Shown: positions 1-6,817, counted from the stretch's first letter. The stretch: DNA of 16,752 nucleotides from Anaerolineaceae bacterium UBA4890 (GCA_002399085.1 DHCY01000027.1:83838-100589); one strand, 5' to 3'. Notes: generated from the letters alone by a model not told the origin. A program made the numbers and translations.

Positions 1-21
1 CTATCAGCTATCAGCTAGCTC
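1..21. repeat. Heptamer tandem repeat at the left window edge
   Basis: CTATCAG occurs twice in tandem (1-7, 8-14) and is followed by a degenerate third unit. The array is cut by the window edge, so its real length is unknown. The rest of 22-125 holds no gene or signal I can support. Confidence 0.6.
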
Positions 22-125
22 GACCGTGGCAGTCTTCCTTTCCATCATTCAAACGTAAATATCACCTTTCGCCAGCCTATTCCAGTGCCTGAGGTTATAA
101 GACCACGAAGCAGGTGATCAACCTC

Positions 126-806
126 TTAAACGCTCGGCAGGTTTCGCCCATTCTTTTTCAGCCACAGCCTTCTTTGCTGATAATCTGGCAGCATTTCCGC
201 AAGAAAATTCCAAAACGCCGCGGAATGATTATGATGGCGGGTGTGAGCCAGTTCATGGACAACCACATATTCGAACGCCTCTGGAGGAAGCATCGCCAGC
301 CGATAAGAGAAGTTGAGTCCATTCTTGCCACTGCAGGAACCCCAGCGAGACTTCGCGCTGGTGATGCGCACAGACCGCACGCTCAAACCCCACCTGGCTA
401 CATATTGGTCAATGAAATCAGTTGCCAGCCTGCGGGTCTCCTCGCGGTAGAACTCCTTGAGCAGCTCAATCGCTATATTCAGCCGGTCCTTCTGCAGCAG
501 AAAACCTTTCTCATTGCTGAAACTCAAGCCATTTCTGACCTTGCTGACATGGCTTAACTTCCAATACCGACCCAGGTATAAAACCTGCGCACCATCGTGG
601 TAATCCTGCTTCACTTCACCCGCACTTATCTGGACCATGCGTGCTTTTGCCTGGCTGATCCAGGTTGACTTTTCTTGTACAAACTGATCGATCGTACTCA
701 TCCGGGTGCCCTTTGGCACGCGCACAATCACCTTGCTCCCAGGCTTTACCTCAATCGCCATCGTCTTGCGATTGCTATACTTGATTTCATCGACCAGCTT
801 ATGCAT
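126..806 (-). CDS. YgjP-type (DUF45) zinc metallopeptidase
   Basis: This is a cytoplasmic, putative zinc-dependent metallopeptidase of the YgjP/DUF45 (SprT-like) family; substrates of the family are poorly known. In the 226-residue product, the family signature SAKSRWGSC lies near residues 150-158. It is followed by the zinc motif HELAH (His184, Glu185, His188) and a third likely ligand, His194, in the NHSAAFW segment. There is no signal peptide. The open frame runs much further upstream, but family similarity begins only just after Met at 806. ATG 839 is an alternative start (237 residues), and neither start has a good Shine-Dalgarno sequence. TATAAT lies exactly 6 nt before ATG 806, which suggests leaderless expression. 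The gene is divergent from the lipoprotein operon at 936. The family call is firm, the start less so. Confidence 0.88.
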   Translation of the reverse strand: MHKLVDEIKYSNRKTMAIEVKPGSKVIVRVPKGTRMSTIDQFVQEKSTWISQAKARMVQISAGEVKQDYHDGAQVLYLGRYWKLSHVSKVRNGLSFSNEKGFLLQKDRLNIAIELLKEFYREETRRLATDFIDQYVARWGLSVRSVRITSAKSRWGSCSGKNGLNFSYRLAMLPPEAFEYVVVHELAHTRHHNHSAAFWNFLAEMLPDYQQRRLWLKKNGRNLPSV

Positions 807-812
807 CCCCTG

Positions 813-818
813 ATTATA
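813..818 (-). promoter_or_regulatory. -10 box placed for leaderless transcription of the YgjP gene
   Basis: The minus strand reads TATAAT-CAGGGG-ATG, so transcription starting about 7 nt after the -10 box would begin on the A of ATG 806. No convincing -35 hexamer is visible 16-18 nt upstream. The hexamer itself is clear; its role is inferred. Confidence 0.35.
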
Positions 819-935
819 GCCGTTATGGATGTAATTCATCCGCGCTGTTGGCTGACTATGGCAGGTCTCCCAACAATCACTCCCGCTATGCCTTTTTTTC
901 CATTCCCTCTTTTTTCTGAAGTACAATTCCAAGAT

Positions 936-1505
936 ATGTCCACGCAAAACAACCACAAAGCTGCCCTCCTGGCGATCACCCTGCTGCTCCTCCTGGGTGC
1001 CTGCTCGCGCACTTCCGGACCGAGCCTGCCGCTGGAGACCTACCACGATCCGCAGGAGCGCTACAACTTTGCCATTCCGGAAGGCTGGGAGAGTGTCGTT
1101 GACGACCAAACACTGACCATCACTCCGCCTGATTACTCTGGAACAGAAGAAGAGCTCATCGTCCGCGTTTACACTTCCCCCACCAACACCACCGACACTG
1201 CCACCCATATCGATCTGGCAAAAAAAGAGATTGAGCCATTTTTGTCCACTTACATCGAGGATGATTATGAGGTGGTCAACGAGGGCGACACCCGCGTAGA
1301 CAAATACCCCGCCATGCTGCTCGATTTTGCAAAACCGCACGAAGACAGCTATATGCTCGGACGGGTTGTGATCGTCGCCATGCCTTTTTATGTGTTGGTC
1401 TTTCTCGGAACAGGCGTCGAGGCTGAATGGGAAGCCTTCCTGCCCACCTTCCGCGATATGCTTAAAGAATTTTCTCTGGTCACCCCCATTGAGCCGGAAG
1501 ATTAA
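936..1505 (+). CDS. Lipoprotein with PsbP/DcrB-like domain
   Basis: This is a predicted membrane-anchored lipoprotein of 189 residues with no recognised enzymatic role. The N-terminus has a short polar stretch, a Leu-rich hydrophobic core (residues 10-20) and lipobox LGAC, with Cys23 as the lipidation site. The mature part begins with a region like the start of DUF1795/PsbP-type domains (an NFAIPEGWE motif at about 50-58). It then alternates beta strands and helices and ends in a helix, as that fold does. The open frame extends upstream to 675, but a signal peptide at Met 936 fixes the start. No strong ribosome binding site is seen; TACAAT at 922-927 could be a -10 box giving a very short leader. 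It is the first gene of a three-gene operon with a second lipoprotein (2 nt away) and an MFS transporter. Confidence 0.75.
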   Translation: MSTQNNHKAALLAITLLLLLGACSRTSGPSLPLETYHDPQERYNFAIPEGWESVVDDQTLTITPPDYSGTEEELIVRVYTSPTNTTDTATHIDLAKKEIEPFLSTYIEDDYEVVNEGDTRVDKYPAMLLDFAKPHEDSYMLGRVVIVAMPFYVLVFLGTGVEAEWEAFLPTFRDMLKEFSLVTPIEPED

Positions 1506-1507
1506 TC

Positions 1508-2068
1508 ATGCTCAATTATCGAACAAGCGGGTTGTTGATCTTTTGTCTTTGCTTACCAGCAATTCTCACTGCTTGCCAATATCAACCCAGCAGCCTGGCT
1601 CGCACCGAGGTGCCGCTTTTCATCCCCCCCAACGCACAATCAAGCCCATCCTCGCCGCAAAGCACCGCAACGCTTTCAGATTTTCTGCCAACCGTTGTTG
1701 AAGTGCTCAGCACTGCCACAGCTGCCTTTACAGAAGAACCCGCTTGTCAGCTTTCCACTGACCCCGACTATGGATTCTCACCCGACCAGCCCATCCAGGT
1801 GGGCAGCAACCAACTGTCTGACGGACCAGCACGCGAGCTGACCTATCTGCTCACTTTGCGCGGACCGAACGGTGAAGAGGTTTTCTTTACACGCCAGGCA
1901 CCCCAGTTTAACCTGGCAGGCACCATTGTTGACCCTTACCTGGTTGAGTATGAAGGAATTGGCGAATCAGTTATCCTCTATTTCGATCTCTATACCTACA
2001 CTCCTCTCTTCGTCTCCTTGGGCTTAAGTTGTGAGGCGCCTTTCCCAATCCAACCTCCCCAGGAATAA
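1508..2068 (+). CDS. Lipoprotein with conserved YGxxxxxPIxVG domain
   Basis: This predicted lipoprotein has 186 residues. The signal sequence ends in lipobox LTAC, with Cys23 modified. It is followed by a Ser/Pro/Thr/Ala-rich linker (about 25-75) and a compact C-terminal domain (about 78-180). That domain contains DYGFSPDQPIQVG, a GPARELTYL segment and LRGPNGEEV, the pattern of a widespread but uncharacterised bacterial domain in which these Gly/Pro/Arg positions are conserved. The family match is from memory, and no function is known to me. Two cysteines in the domain (about 79 and 175) could form a disulfide outside the membrane. The start follows the upstream stop by 2 nt, with GGAAG in the end of the preceding gene acting as ribosome binding site, so translation is probably coupled. 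Confidence 0.72.
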   Translation: MLNYRTSGLLIFCLCLPAILTACQYQPSSLARTEVPLFIPPNAQSSPSSPQSTATLSDFLPTVVEVLSTATAAFTEEPACQLSTDPDYGFSPDQPIQVGSNQLSDGPARELTYLLTLRGPNGEEVFFTRQAPQFNLAGTIVDPYLVEYEGIGESVILYFDLYTYTPLFVSLGLSCEAPFPIQPPQE

Positions 2069-2071
2069 TTT

Positions 2072-3283
2072 ATGCATCGAGTAACCGCCATTTTTCGCCG
2101 TTATCCCTTCCAGTTTTGGTTGATGTTTTTTGGTCTGATCATCTCCAGCACCGGCACAACCATGGTGTGGCCATTTCTGACTATTTATGCCTCCGATAAA
2201 CTCTTGCTGCCCATGGCAGCAGTGACCAGCCTAATGACCTTCAATTCCGTCTCCGGCTTCGTTTCATCTGTGATTGCCGGCTCACTGGTGGACCGCTTCG
2301 GGCGCAAAGGGATGATGGTGATTGGGCTGTTTGGCATGGCGCTGGTCTATCTTGGCTACATTTTTGCGCAGGAATACTGGCAATTCGCGCTGCTCATGTT
2401 CTTCTCTGGCTCCTTCAATCCGCTTTACCGGGTTGGCACCGACGCAATCGTCGCCGATATGATTCCCCAGGAAGACCGTACCCAGGCATACAGCCTGATC
2501 CGCATGGGGCGCAACGTTGGTGTCGCCCTGGGTCCAATTTTGGGTGGGATCGTTCTCTCGCGCTCTTACACCATTGGCTTTGTTTCAGCTGTTATCGCAC
2601 TGACAATTTTTGGATTGCTCACGGTCTTCTTCCTCAAGGAAACCCTGGTGCACGAAGAGGGCAAGCGTCACGAAACTTTGCGTGATCAGCTGAAGGTTGT
2701 GGGGCAGGCGTTGAAAAACAAAGCCTTCACCCGCATGGTCGGCTCGTTCACTTTGATGGAAATCTGTGCTACGCTGATGTGGGTGGTTTTGGCGGTGTAT
2801 ATTAAGCAAAATTATGGGATCACCGAATCGCAATATTCCTGGATCCCGACCACCAACGCCCTGATGGTCATTTTTCTGCAAGTGGCGATCACGCGGATTA
2901 CGCAAAAGCACTCGCCAACCACAGTCATGCCGATTGGCGCAGCTTTTTACCCGGCAGCGATGCTGTTGGTAGCAGTCAGCGGTAACTTTTGGGGTTTCCT
3001 GCTGGCGATGGTCGTGATGACTTTTGGCGAATTGATTACCGCCCCGACGGCGACGGCTTATGTTGCCAATCTGGCACCCTCCGATCAGCGCGGTCGCTAT
3101 TTGGGCTTCTTTGGGTTGTCATGGTATATCGCCCTTTCGGTCGGACCCATGGGCGCGGGTTTCCTTTCGGATAGCATCAGCATCAACGCCCCCTGGTACG
3201 CAGGCGCAATCGTTGGCGTTATTGCCGTTCTATCCTTCCTCAGCTTGCGAAAGCTGGAGACCCAAACACACCAAACATTATAA
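2072..3283 (+). CDS. MFS transporter, DHA1-like efflux type
   Basis: This is a 403-residue cytoplasmic-membrane transporter of the major facilitator superfamily with about 12 hydrophobic segments in two halves. Between TM2 and TM3 it carries the MFS motif A as GSLVDRFGRK (residues 70-79). A motif-C-like segment, GVALGPILGG (150-159), is typical of TM5 in proton-driven antiporters. A charged central loop lies at about 190-225. By family it would export small molecules or drugs in exchange for protons; the substrate cannot be told from sequence. ATG 2072 follows the lipoprotein stop by 3 nt, with AGGA overlapping the end of that gene, so the three genes are probably one transcript. Two lipoproteins in the same operon might act outside the membrane beside the transporter, but that is inference. 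Confidence 0.9.
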   Translation: MHRVTAIFRRYPFQFWLMFFGLIISSTGTTMVWPFLTIYASDKLLLPMAAVTSLMTFNSVSGFVSSVIAGSLVDRFGRKGMMVIGLFGMALVYLGYIFAQEYWQFALLMFFSGSFNPLYRVGTDAIVADMIPQEDRTQAYSLIRMGRNVGVALGPILGGIVLSRSYTIGFVSAVIALTIFGLLTVFFLKETLVHEEGKRHETLRDQLKVVGQALKNKAFTRMVGSFTLMEICATLMWVVLAVYIKQNYGITESQYSWIPTTNALMVIFLQVAITRITQKHSPTTVMPIGAAFYPAAMLLVAVSGNFWGFLLAMVVMTFGELITAPTATAYVANLAPSDQRGRYLGFFGLSWYIALSVGPMGAGFLSDSISINAPWYAGAIVGVIAVLSFLSLRKLETQTHQTL

Positions 3284-3324
3284 GAATTACCTGTTGTTTC
3301 AGGGTCTCCTGACCTTGAAAAGCA

Positions 3325-3341
3325 TTTGACCGCTGGTCAAA
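3325..3341. promoter_or_regulatory. Perfect dyad TTTGACC-GCT-GGTCAAA
   Basis: A perfect 7-bp inverted repeat with a 3-nt spacer lies between the MFS stop and the promoter of the HTH gene. No T-run follows, so it is a better candidate operator than an intrinsic terminator. A shorter GGTC-N4-GACC dyad sits just upstream at 3303-3314. Its binding partner is unknown. Confidence 0.4.
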
Positions 3342-3371
3342 AATCATTCTCTGCAATCCTTCTGATCACGC

Positions 3372-3400
3372 TTGACAAACCAGCTCTTTGTCTGGATAAT
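3372..3400 (+). promoter_or_regulatory. Sigma-70-type promoter of the HTH gene
   Basis: TTGACA (3372-3377) and GATAAT (3395-3400) are separated by 17 bp, giving a near-consensus housekeeping promoter. The expected start is near 3407, inside the LexA-like dyad. This is the best promoter on the plus strand in the window. Confidence 0.7.
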
Positions 3401-3416
3401 AGAACGTATGTTCTAT
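3399..3416. promoter_or_regulatory. LexA-like operator (GAAC-N4-GTTC)
   Basis: A perfect dyad ATAGAAC-GTAT-GTTCTAT has 7-bp arms. Its core GAACGTATGTTC fits the Gram-positive DinR/LexA consensus GAACRNRYGTTY at every position. It overlaps the end of the -10 box and the expected transcription start, the ideal place for a repressor. That LexA is the binder is inferred from the motif. Confidence 0.5.
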
Positions 3417-3430
3417 AATGAGGCGCTATT

Positions 3431-3859
3431 ATGACCCAGGTTTTCGTTTTCAGCGACAAAGACACCTTCCAGGTACTAACTTATTCGCAAAGACCTGAAG
3501 AAATTGTGCGCACCATCAATCGGGGTGACTGGCAATCGATCCTGGGCTTTGACCCTGACCCCGCCCACCCCTGGGAAGCTAAACGGATCGGAAAAATGGT
3601 GATCGTCTATCCGCCTGTACCACCCGAAGACTACCCCCAGCTCGACCTGTCGCCCAAAGATTACCAGATCCTGCAAGCTTACTGTTCAGGTATGAGTACA
3701 GATGAGGTTGCCTATAGTCTGCGTATATCAGGTAGAACCGTTCGCAATAGAACAACGATCATGCGGCTGAAAATGAATTCCAGGACCTTATATGAACTGC
3801 TTGCCAAAGCGACCGCGCTCGGCATCGTCTCGCCCGATCTTGATAGCATTCCGGATTAG
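3431..3859 (+). CDS. Small LuxR/GerE-type HTH protein
   Basis: This 142-residue cytoplasmic protein is probably a DNA-binding regulator. Residues 72-133 match the LuxR/GerE helix-turn-helix, starting LSPKDYQIL and continuing with a SGMSTDEVAYSLRISGRTVRNR segment split around the turn, then a dimerisation-like C-terminal helix ending near LGIV. The first 70 residues resemble no receiver domain: there is no phospho-acceptor Asp pattern. They contain an unusual Pro-rich stretch (about 60-68), so the input is unknown. Usual recognition-helix residues are altered, with RNR where KNH or RNH is common. GAGG lies 7 nt before ATG 3431. A strong promoter and a LexA-like dyad precede it, so expression may rise with DNA damage. 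It is probably monocistronic. Confidence 0.7.
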   Translation: MTQVFVFSDKDTFQVLTYSQRPEEIVRTINRGDWQSILGFDPDPAHPWEAKRIGKMVIVYPPVPPEDYPQLDLSPKDYQILQAYCSGMSTDEVAYSLRISGRTVRNRTTIMRLKMNSRTLYELLAKATALGIVSPDLDSIPD

Positions 3860-3868
3860 CGGCTGTAT

Positions 3869-3883
3869 GGGTCTGTTAGACCC
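3869..3883. terminator. Hairpin between convergent genes
   Basis: A perfect GGGTCT-GTT-AGACCC hairpin sits in the 36-nt gap between the stop of the HTH gene and the stop of the opposing glycosyltransferase. No clean T-run follows on the plus strand, so termination may be weak or work mainly by stem formation. Confidence 0.4.
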
Positions 3884-3895
3884 CCGAGAATGTAT

Positions 3896-5035
3896 TTATT
3901 TGGTGGTTTCCCACATCGTTCGTGCAACCGTAAAGGCTGCCTCAGGGTGACCGATCAGACGCGAAGATGCTGCCGTGCGCCTCAACTGCTCCTGGTCGTT
4001 CTTCAACCAAAAATCAATCATGGTCGAAAATTCACCGGCATTTTCAACAATCGCCCCAGCCTGGTGGCTGGTCACATAGCGGACGTTGCTCTCTTCCTGA
4101 CCAGGCAGATAGTCGACCATCAGAATCGGCAGCCCCGCCGCCAACCCCTCAGAGAGGATCAAACCGCCCGCCTTTGTGACCAATAGATCGGCTGACAGCA
4201 TCCATTCAGGTATGGTATCGACATAGTTTTTGATCACGATCGGGAATTTGAACTGATCGTCAAGCAGTGCCTGGTAGAGATCGTCGTTACCGCCCGCAAT
4301 TGCCACCACCTGGAACTTAAAATCAAGCGAATCGAGCGCATGCAAATTCTCCAGGATGTGATCGACCCTGATGCTGCTCACAAACAGAATTGTCGTCAGC
4401 TCAGGGTCCAGACCGAGCTCCTGGCGAAGTACTGGGCGATCAATATCTTTGGCAGCAAATTTTGGGTTCACTGGAATTCCGGATATTTTCAACTTTCGCT
4501 GAGGCACACGGTTGCCCAGAGCTTTCACCTTTGCCCAGTCAGAGGCAATAAAGAACAGGTCAGGTCCTGGCGCAAACCAAAGCGAATGCACATCGGCAAG
4601 GTCTGTGACCACCGCGTACAGTGGTGTATCTTTTATGCCCTGCTCCTGCCGAACTTTCCCCGCCGGGGCGTTGAACATTGGATTGGTGATCAAGATTACG
4701 TGCGGTGAAAAATCTTTTATTGCATCGTTAATATTTCGCTGCAGAAGCAAGGTTAGAGCGCCTTCCATCAGCTCACTCACCTGCCGCGAGTCACTGAATT
4801 CATAGCCAAACCGATAGAGGCTGGGTGCGTTTCGAATCCCTTTGTCATACCCTTTTTCAATTGGCTTCATCAGCGAAAGCGAGGCACCTTCCAAAATTGG
4901 GTTGACCACCATGTTTGCCTGTTCATCGCCATACAGCTCTTCGAGCGCCTTGGCGACTGACATCGCAGCACTGCGGTGCCCAAAGCCTGCGTCACTGGTC
5001 AATATCAAGAAGCGTTTCTTATTTTCCATAACCAT
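3896..5035 (-). CDS. MGDG-synthase-like (GT28) glycolipid glycosyltransferase
   Basis: This 379-residue protein probably transfers a sugar from a nucleotide donor to diacylglycerol at the inner face of the membrane (plant MGDG synthase / bacterial processive DAG glucosyltransferase UgtP type). The N-terminal domain begins with SDAGFGHRSAA (14-24), the acceptor-side motif of PF06925. The C-terminal half has GIPVNPKF (186-193), the donor-site motif KAGGLILSEGLAAGLP (288-303) and PGQEESN (311-317). The Gly-rich loop usual near residue 220 is replaced by FVSSIRVDH, which is unusual. The first in-frame ATG (5050) overlaps GGAGGA. That Shine-Dalgarno sequence instead sits 8 nt before ATG 5035, which I take as the start. 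Donor and acceptor remain undetermined. The terminator at 5101-5132 separates it from the ferredoxin upstream, so it is probably a separate transcript. Confidence 0.82.
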   Translation of the reverse strand: MVMENKKRFLILTSDAGFGHRSAAMSVAKALEELYGDEQANMVVNPILEGASLSLMKPIEKGYDKGIRNAPSLYRFGYEFSDSRQVSELMEGALTLLLQRNINDAIKDFSPHVILITNPMFNAPAGKVRQEQGIKDTPLYAVVTDLADVHSLWFAPGPDLFFIASDWAKVKALGNRVPQRKLKISGIPVNPKFAAKDIDRPVLRQELGLDPELTTILFVSSIRVDHILENLHALDSLDFKFQVVAIAGGNDDLYQALLDDQFKFPIVIKNYVDTIPEWMLSADLLVTKAGGLILSEGLAAGLPILMVDYLPGQEESNVRYVTSHQAGAIVENAGEFSTMIDFWLKNDQEQLRRTAASSRLIGHPEAAFTVARTMWETTK

Positions 5036-5100
5036 GTCCCATTCCTCCATGATTCTAATGCGATTGTTGTTTCAACGCCAACAGCCGCAATAGCCAGCTT

Positions 5101-5132
5101 TAAACGCAAAACGCCACCCAAAAGGGTGGCGT
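5101..5132 (-). terminator. Rho-independent terminator of the ferredoxin gene
   Basis: A 9-bp perfect stem, ACGCCACCC / GGGTGGCGT (5111-5119 and 5124-5132), has a 4-nt loop. On the minus strand it is followed by TTTGCGTTTA. It lies 17 nt past the ferredoxin stop codon. Confidence 0.75.
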
Positions 5133-5148
5133 CGTTGCATGAATAGGG

Positions 5149-5631
5149 TTACTCGATGATAGAGATTGCCTCTTCGGGGCACTCTTCAGCGGATTCTCTG
5201 ACTGCATCGTGGAATTCTTCGGGTACCGGGTCTAACAGGACTTCGGCGTAGGGCTCGTTCAGCAGGCTAAAAACCTCGGGGACGATACCTTCACAGATAC
5301 CACAACCAATGCACAGATCAGGATCAACAACAGTTCTCATTACTTCTTTCCTTTCAGAATCAATATTTTGGCTCAACACTTCAACTTCGGTCTCATCTGA
5401 AACTTCAGCTGTAATTACATTCTCCAGAAGCGTTTCCGCTCCTTCATCCACTTCGATTGCCTCTTCAGGGCAGTCATCAGCGGCTTGACGGGCAGCCTCC
5501 TGAAATTCCGCTTCAACCGGGTCCATGATCACTTCTGCAACCGGACCGTTTTCCAAACTGAACACCTCAGGGACCTGATCTTCGCAGATCCCACAACCGA
5601 TGCACAGTTCTTCGTCTACTCGTACTCTCAT
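5149..5631 (-). CDS. Tandem ferredoxin, two single [4Fe-4S] domains
   Basis: This 160-residue soluble electron carrier is made of two homologous ferredoxin domains (1-63 and 98-160) joined by an acidic linker of about 35 residues. Each domain has CIGCGIC plus a distal CPEEAI. The ligands are Cys10, 13, 16, 54 in the first and Cys107, 110, 113, 151 in the second, as in Thermotoga-type monocluster ferredoxins. The two extra cysteines that form a disulfide in the Thermotoga protein are absent (Val20 and Ala46 or nearby). So two separate [4Fe-4S] clusters are expected, one per domain. AAAGG lies 7 nt before ATG 5631. Met98 (ATG 5340) is itself preceded by AAAGGAAAGAAG, a good ribosome binding site, so a single-domain product may also be made. 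No redox partner gene is adjacent. Confidence 0.9.
   Translation of the reverse strand: MRVRVDEELCIGCGICEDQVPEVFSLENGPVAEVIMDPVEAEFQEAARQAADDCPEEAIEVDEGAETLLENVITAEVSDETEVEVLSQNIDSERKEVMRTVVDPDLCIGCGICEGIVPEVFSLLNEPYAEVLLDPVPEEFHDAVRESAEECPEEAISIIE
5329..5356 (-). promoter_or_regulatory. Internal ribosome binding site and start within the ferredoxin gene
   Basis: On the minus strand AAAGGAAAGAAG ends 2 nt before an in-frame ATG (5338-5340), the first residue of the second ferredoxin domain. The purine-rich stretch contains GGAAAG and GAAG at workable spacing. This could be a live second start or a relic of two fused genes. Confidence 0.4.
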
Positions 5632-5643
5632 TGGCTACCTTTG

Positions 5644-5725
5644 GCTGGCTTGCCAGCTTATTACATTTGAGCAATGTTTTGCTCGCGCATAGTATAACAC
5701 GATGTCATACTTTTGAACGTTCTAA
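5644..5725 (-). promoter_or_regulatory. Ferredoxin leader: promoter candidate, two hairpins and a palindrome
   Basis: Reading on the minus strand, a palindrome TTNGAACGTTCNAA (5712-5725) is followed by a possible -10 box TATACT (5691-5696). Two perfect inverted repeats come next: GAGCAA-N4-TTGCTC (5669-5684) and GCTGGC-TT-GCCAGC (5644-5657). No good -35 is seen at normal spacing, and the palindrome covers that position. This suggests an activator or repressor site and a structured leader, though neither is proven. Confidence 0.35.
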
Positions 5726-5765
5726 TTTTGTTAATAATTATGACAAATTCCTGTGCTTTCAGGTG

Positions 5766-6815
5766 TCAATTTTTGGATGAAAAGGTTTTTACACCTGCCG
5801 AAATGATCTCGATGATCGCAACAATCACCACAATAACGATCACAATCAGGAAAGGCAATGGCAGCATCGCCCAATGACCACCAAATCCCGGAACCGGCTG
5901 ACCATTGATACCATAGACGCTTAATCCCGTCAGTTCCTGGAACCGTTCTGCAAAGACCGGGTTCAACGCCTCAGGATTCCCCAGCCAGGTGGATACAGTG
6001 ACGATGCTGACCAGGTTTGTCAAAATTATCGCACCAAAAACACGCAGACTGTAACGCTTATCAATGAATTTAACAATCATTTCCAAAATCACGGTCACGA
6101 TTGAAGCAATCAGCAGGTATCGGACGCCAATCAACACTTCAGGTGTAAACAACGAAATCGGTTTTGCATCCATTCCAATAATAGGAATATTGATGTAGGG
6201 CATTACTATGAAAAGGATTGCAAACAAGGTGGTAAAAATCGCTTCCCCAATCAGTTCTCCTCGTCCGATCCTTGCTTTCTCCTGTGGGACTTCGGGCAGG
6301 TCATCAAGGTCATCCGGATCGTAATCAAGTTTGACGCCCTTGTGGTATAGAATGGCAAAGATAATCGTCACCCAGGCAAAGCCGCTCAAAAGTGCCGATG
6401 TCAGGGAGGTGAGCCACTCCACAACGGCATCCACCGACCAATTGATCCACAAGCTGGTATCAGATGGACCAGGATAGGGACCCTCAATGATTGCGCTCAC
6501 CATCATGGCGACGCTGATTCCAATCGCAATCGCCATCAAAACGAACTTGAGGACTTTTAAATAAAGACTGTAGTGAGGTTGACCAATCAGGCTGTCATTC
6601 GCCCTGCCGGTGTATTCTCTCGCCAGTGCTTCGGGACTGCCAAGCTCGGTCAAAACTTGGCGGACCTTTTCATCTTCACTGCCAGGGTTGTCAGCTCTTT
6701 CTTCCAACATAGATGAGATCAACTCGTCAATTTCCCGGGATACTTCCTCAGCTTCCTTATCGGGCAGGTGACGGGTAACTGCATAAATATATCGTTCAAT
6801 CAGATTGTTTTGCAT
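5766..6815 (-). CDS. HAAS-domain multi-pass membrane protein
   Basis: This is a 349-residue integral membrane protein of unknown function. Residues 1-75 form a HAAS-like helical domain of the DUF1700 kind (IERYIYAVTRHLP, EVSREIDELI, then LTELGSPEALAREY). The rest carries about six hydrophobic segments, near 86-108, 135-157, 190-212, 225-246, 256-278 and 317-340. An acidic cytoplasmic loop at about 160-180 includes DYDPDDLDDLPEVP. HAAS proteins are typically encoded beside PadR regulators and are thought to report membrane or envelope stress, but the mechanism is not established. ATG 6815 lies 2 nt after the PadR stop, with GAGGAG overlapping the PadR end, so the two are translationally coupled. 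Confidence 0.78.
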   Translation of the reverse strand: MQNNLIERYIYAVTRHLPDKEAEEVSREIDELISSMLEERADNPGSEDEKVRQVLTELGSPEALAREYTGRANDSLIGQPHYSLYLKVLKFVLMAIAIGISVAMMVSAIIEGPYPGPSDTSLWINWSVDAVVEWLTSLTSALLSGFAWVTIIFAILYHKGVKLDYDPDDLDDLPEVPQEKARIGRGELIGEAIFTTLFAILFIVMPYINIPIIGMDAKPISLFTPEVLIGVRYLLIASIVTVILEMIVKFIDKRYSLRVFGAIILTNLVSIVTVSTWLGNPEALNPVFAERFQELTGLSVYGINGQPVPGFGGHWAMLPLPFLIVIVIVVIVAIIEIISAGVKTFSSKN

Positions 6816-6817
6816 TT

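Noticed and set aside
675..935. Upstream extension of the first lipoprotein
   Set aside because: It would bury the signal peptide and overlaps the YgjP gene antisense; the signal peptide at Met 936 fixes the start.
840..1340. Upstream extension of the YgjP reading frame
   Set aside because: It runs antisense through the lipoprotein gene, has no domain similarity, and the family's N-terminus begins just after 806.
5052..5081. TTGGCG-18-TAGAAT as a promoter for the glycosyltransferase
   Set aside because: The predicted transcription start (about 5045) would cut into the GGAGGA ribosome binding site, so the fit is poor.
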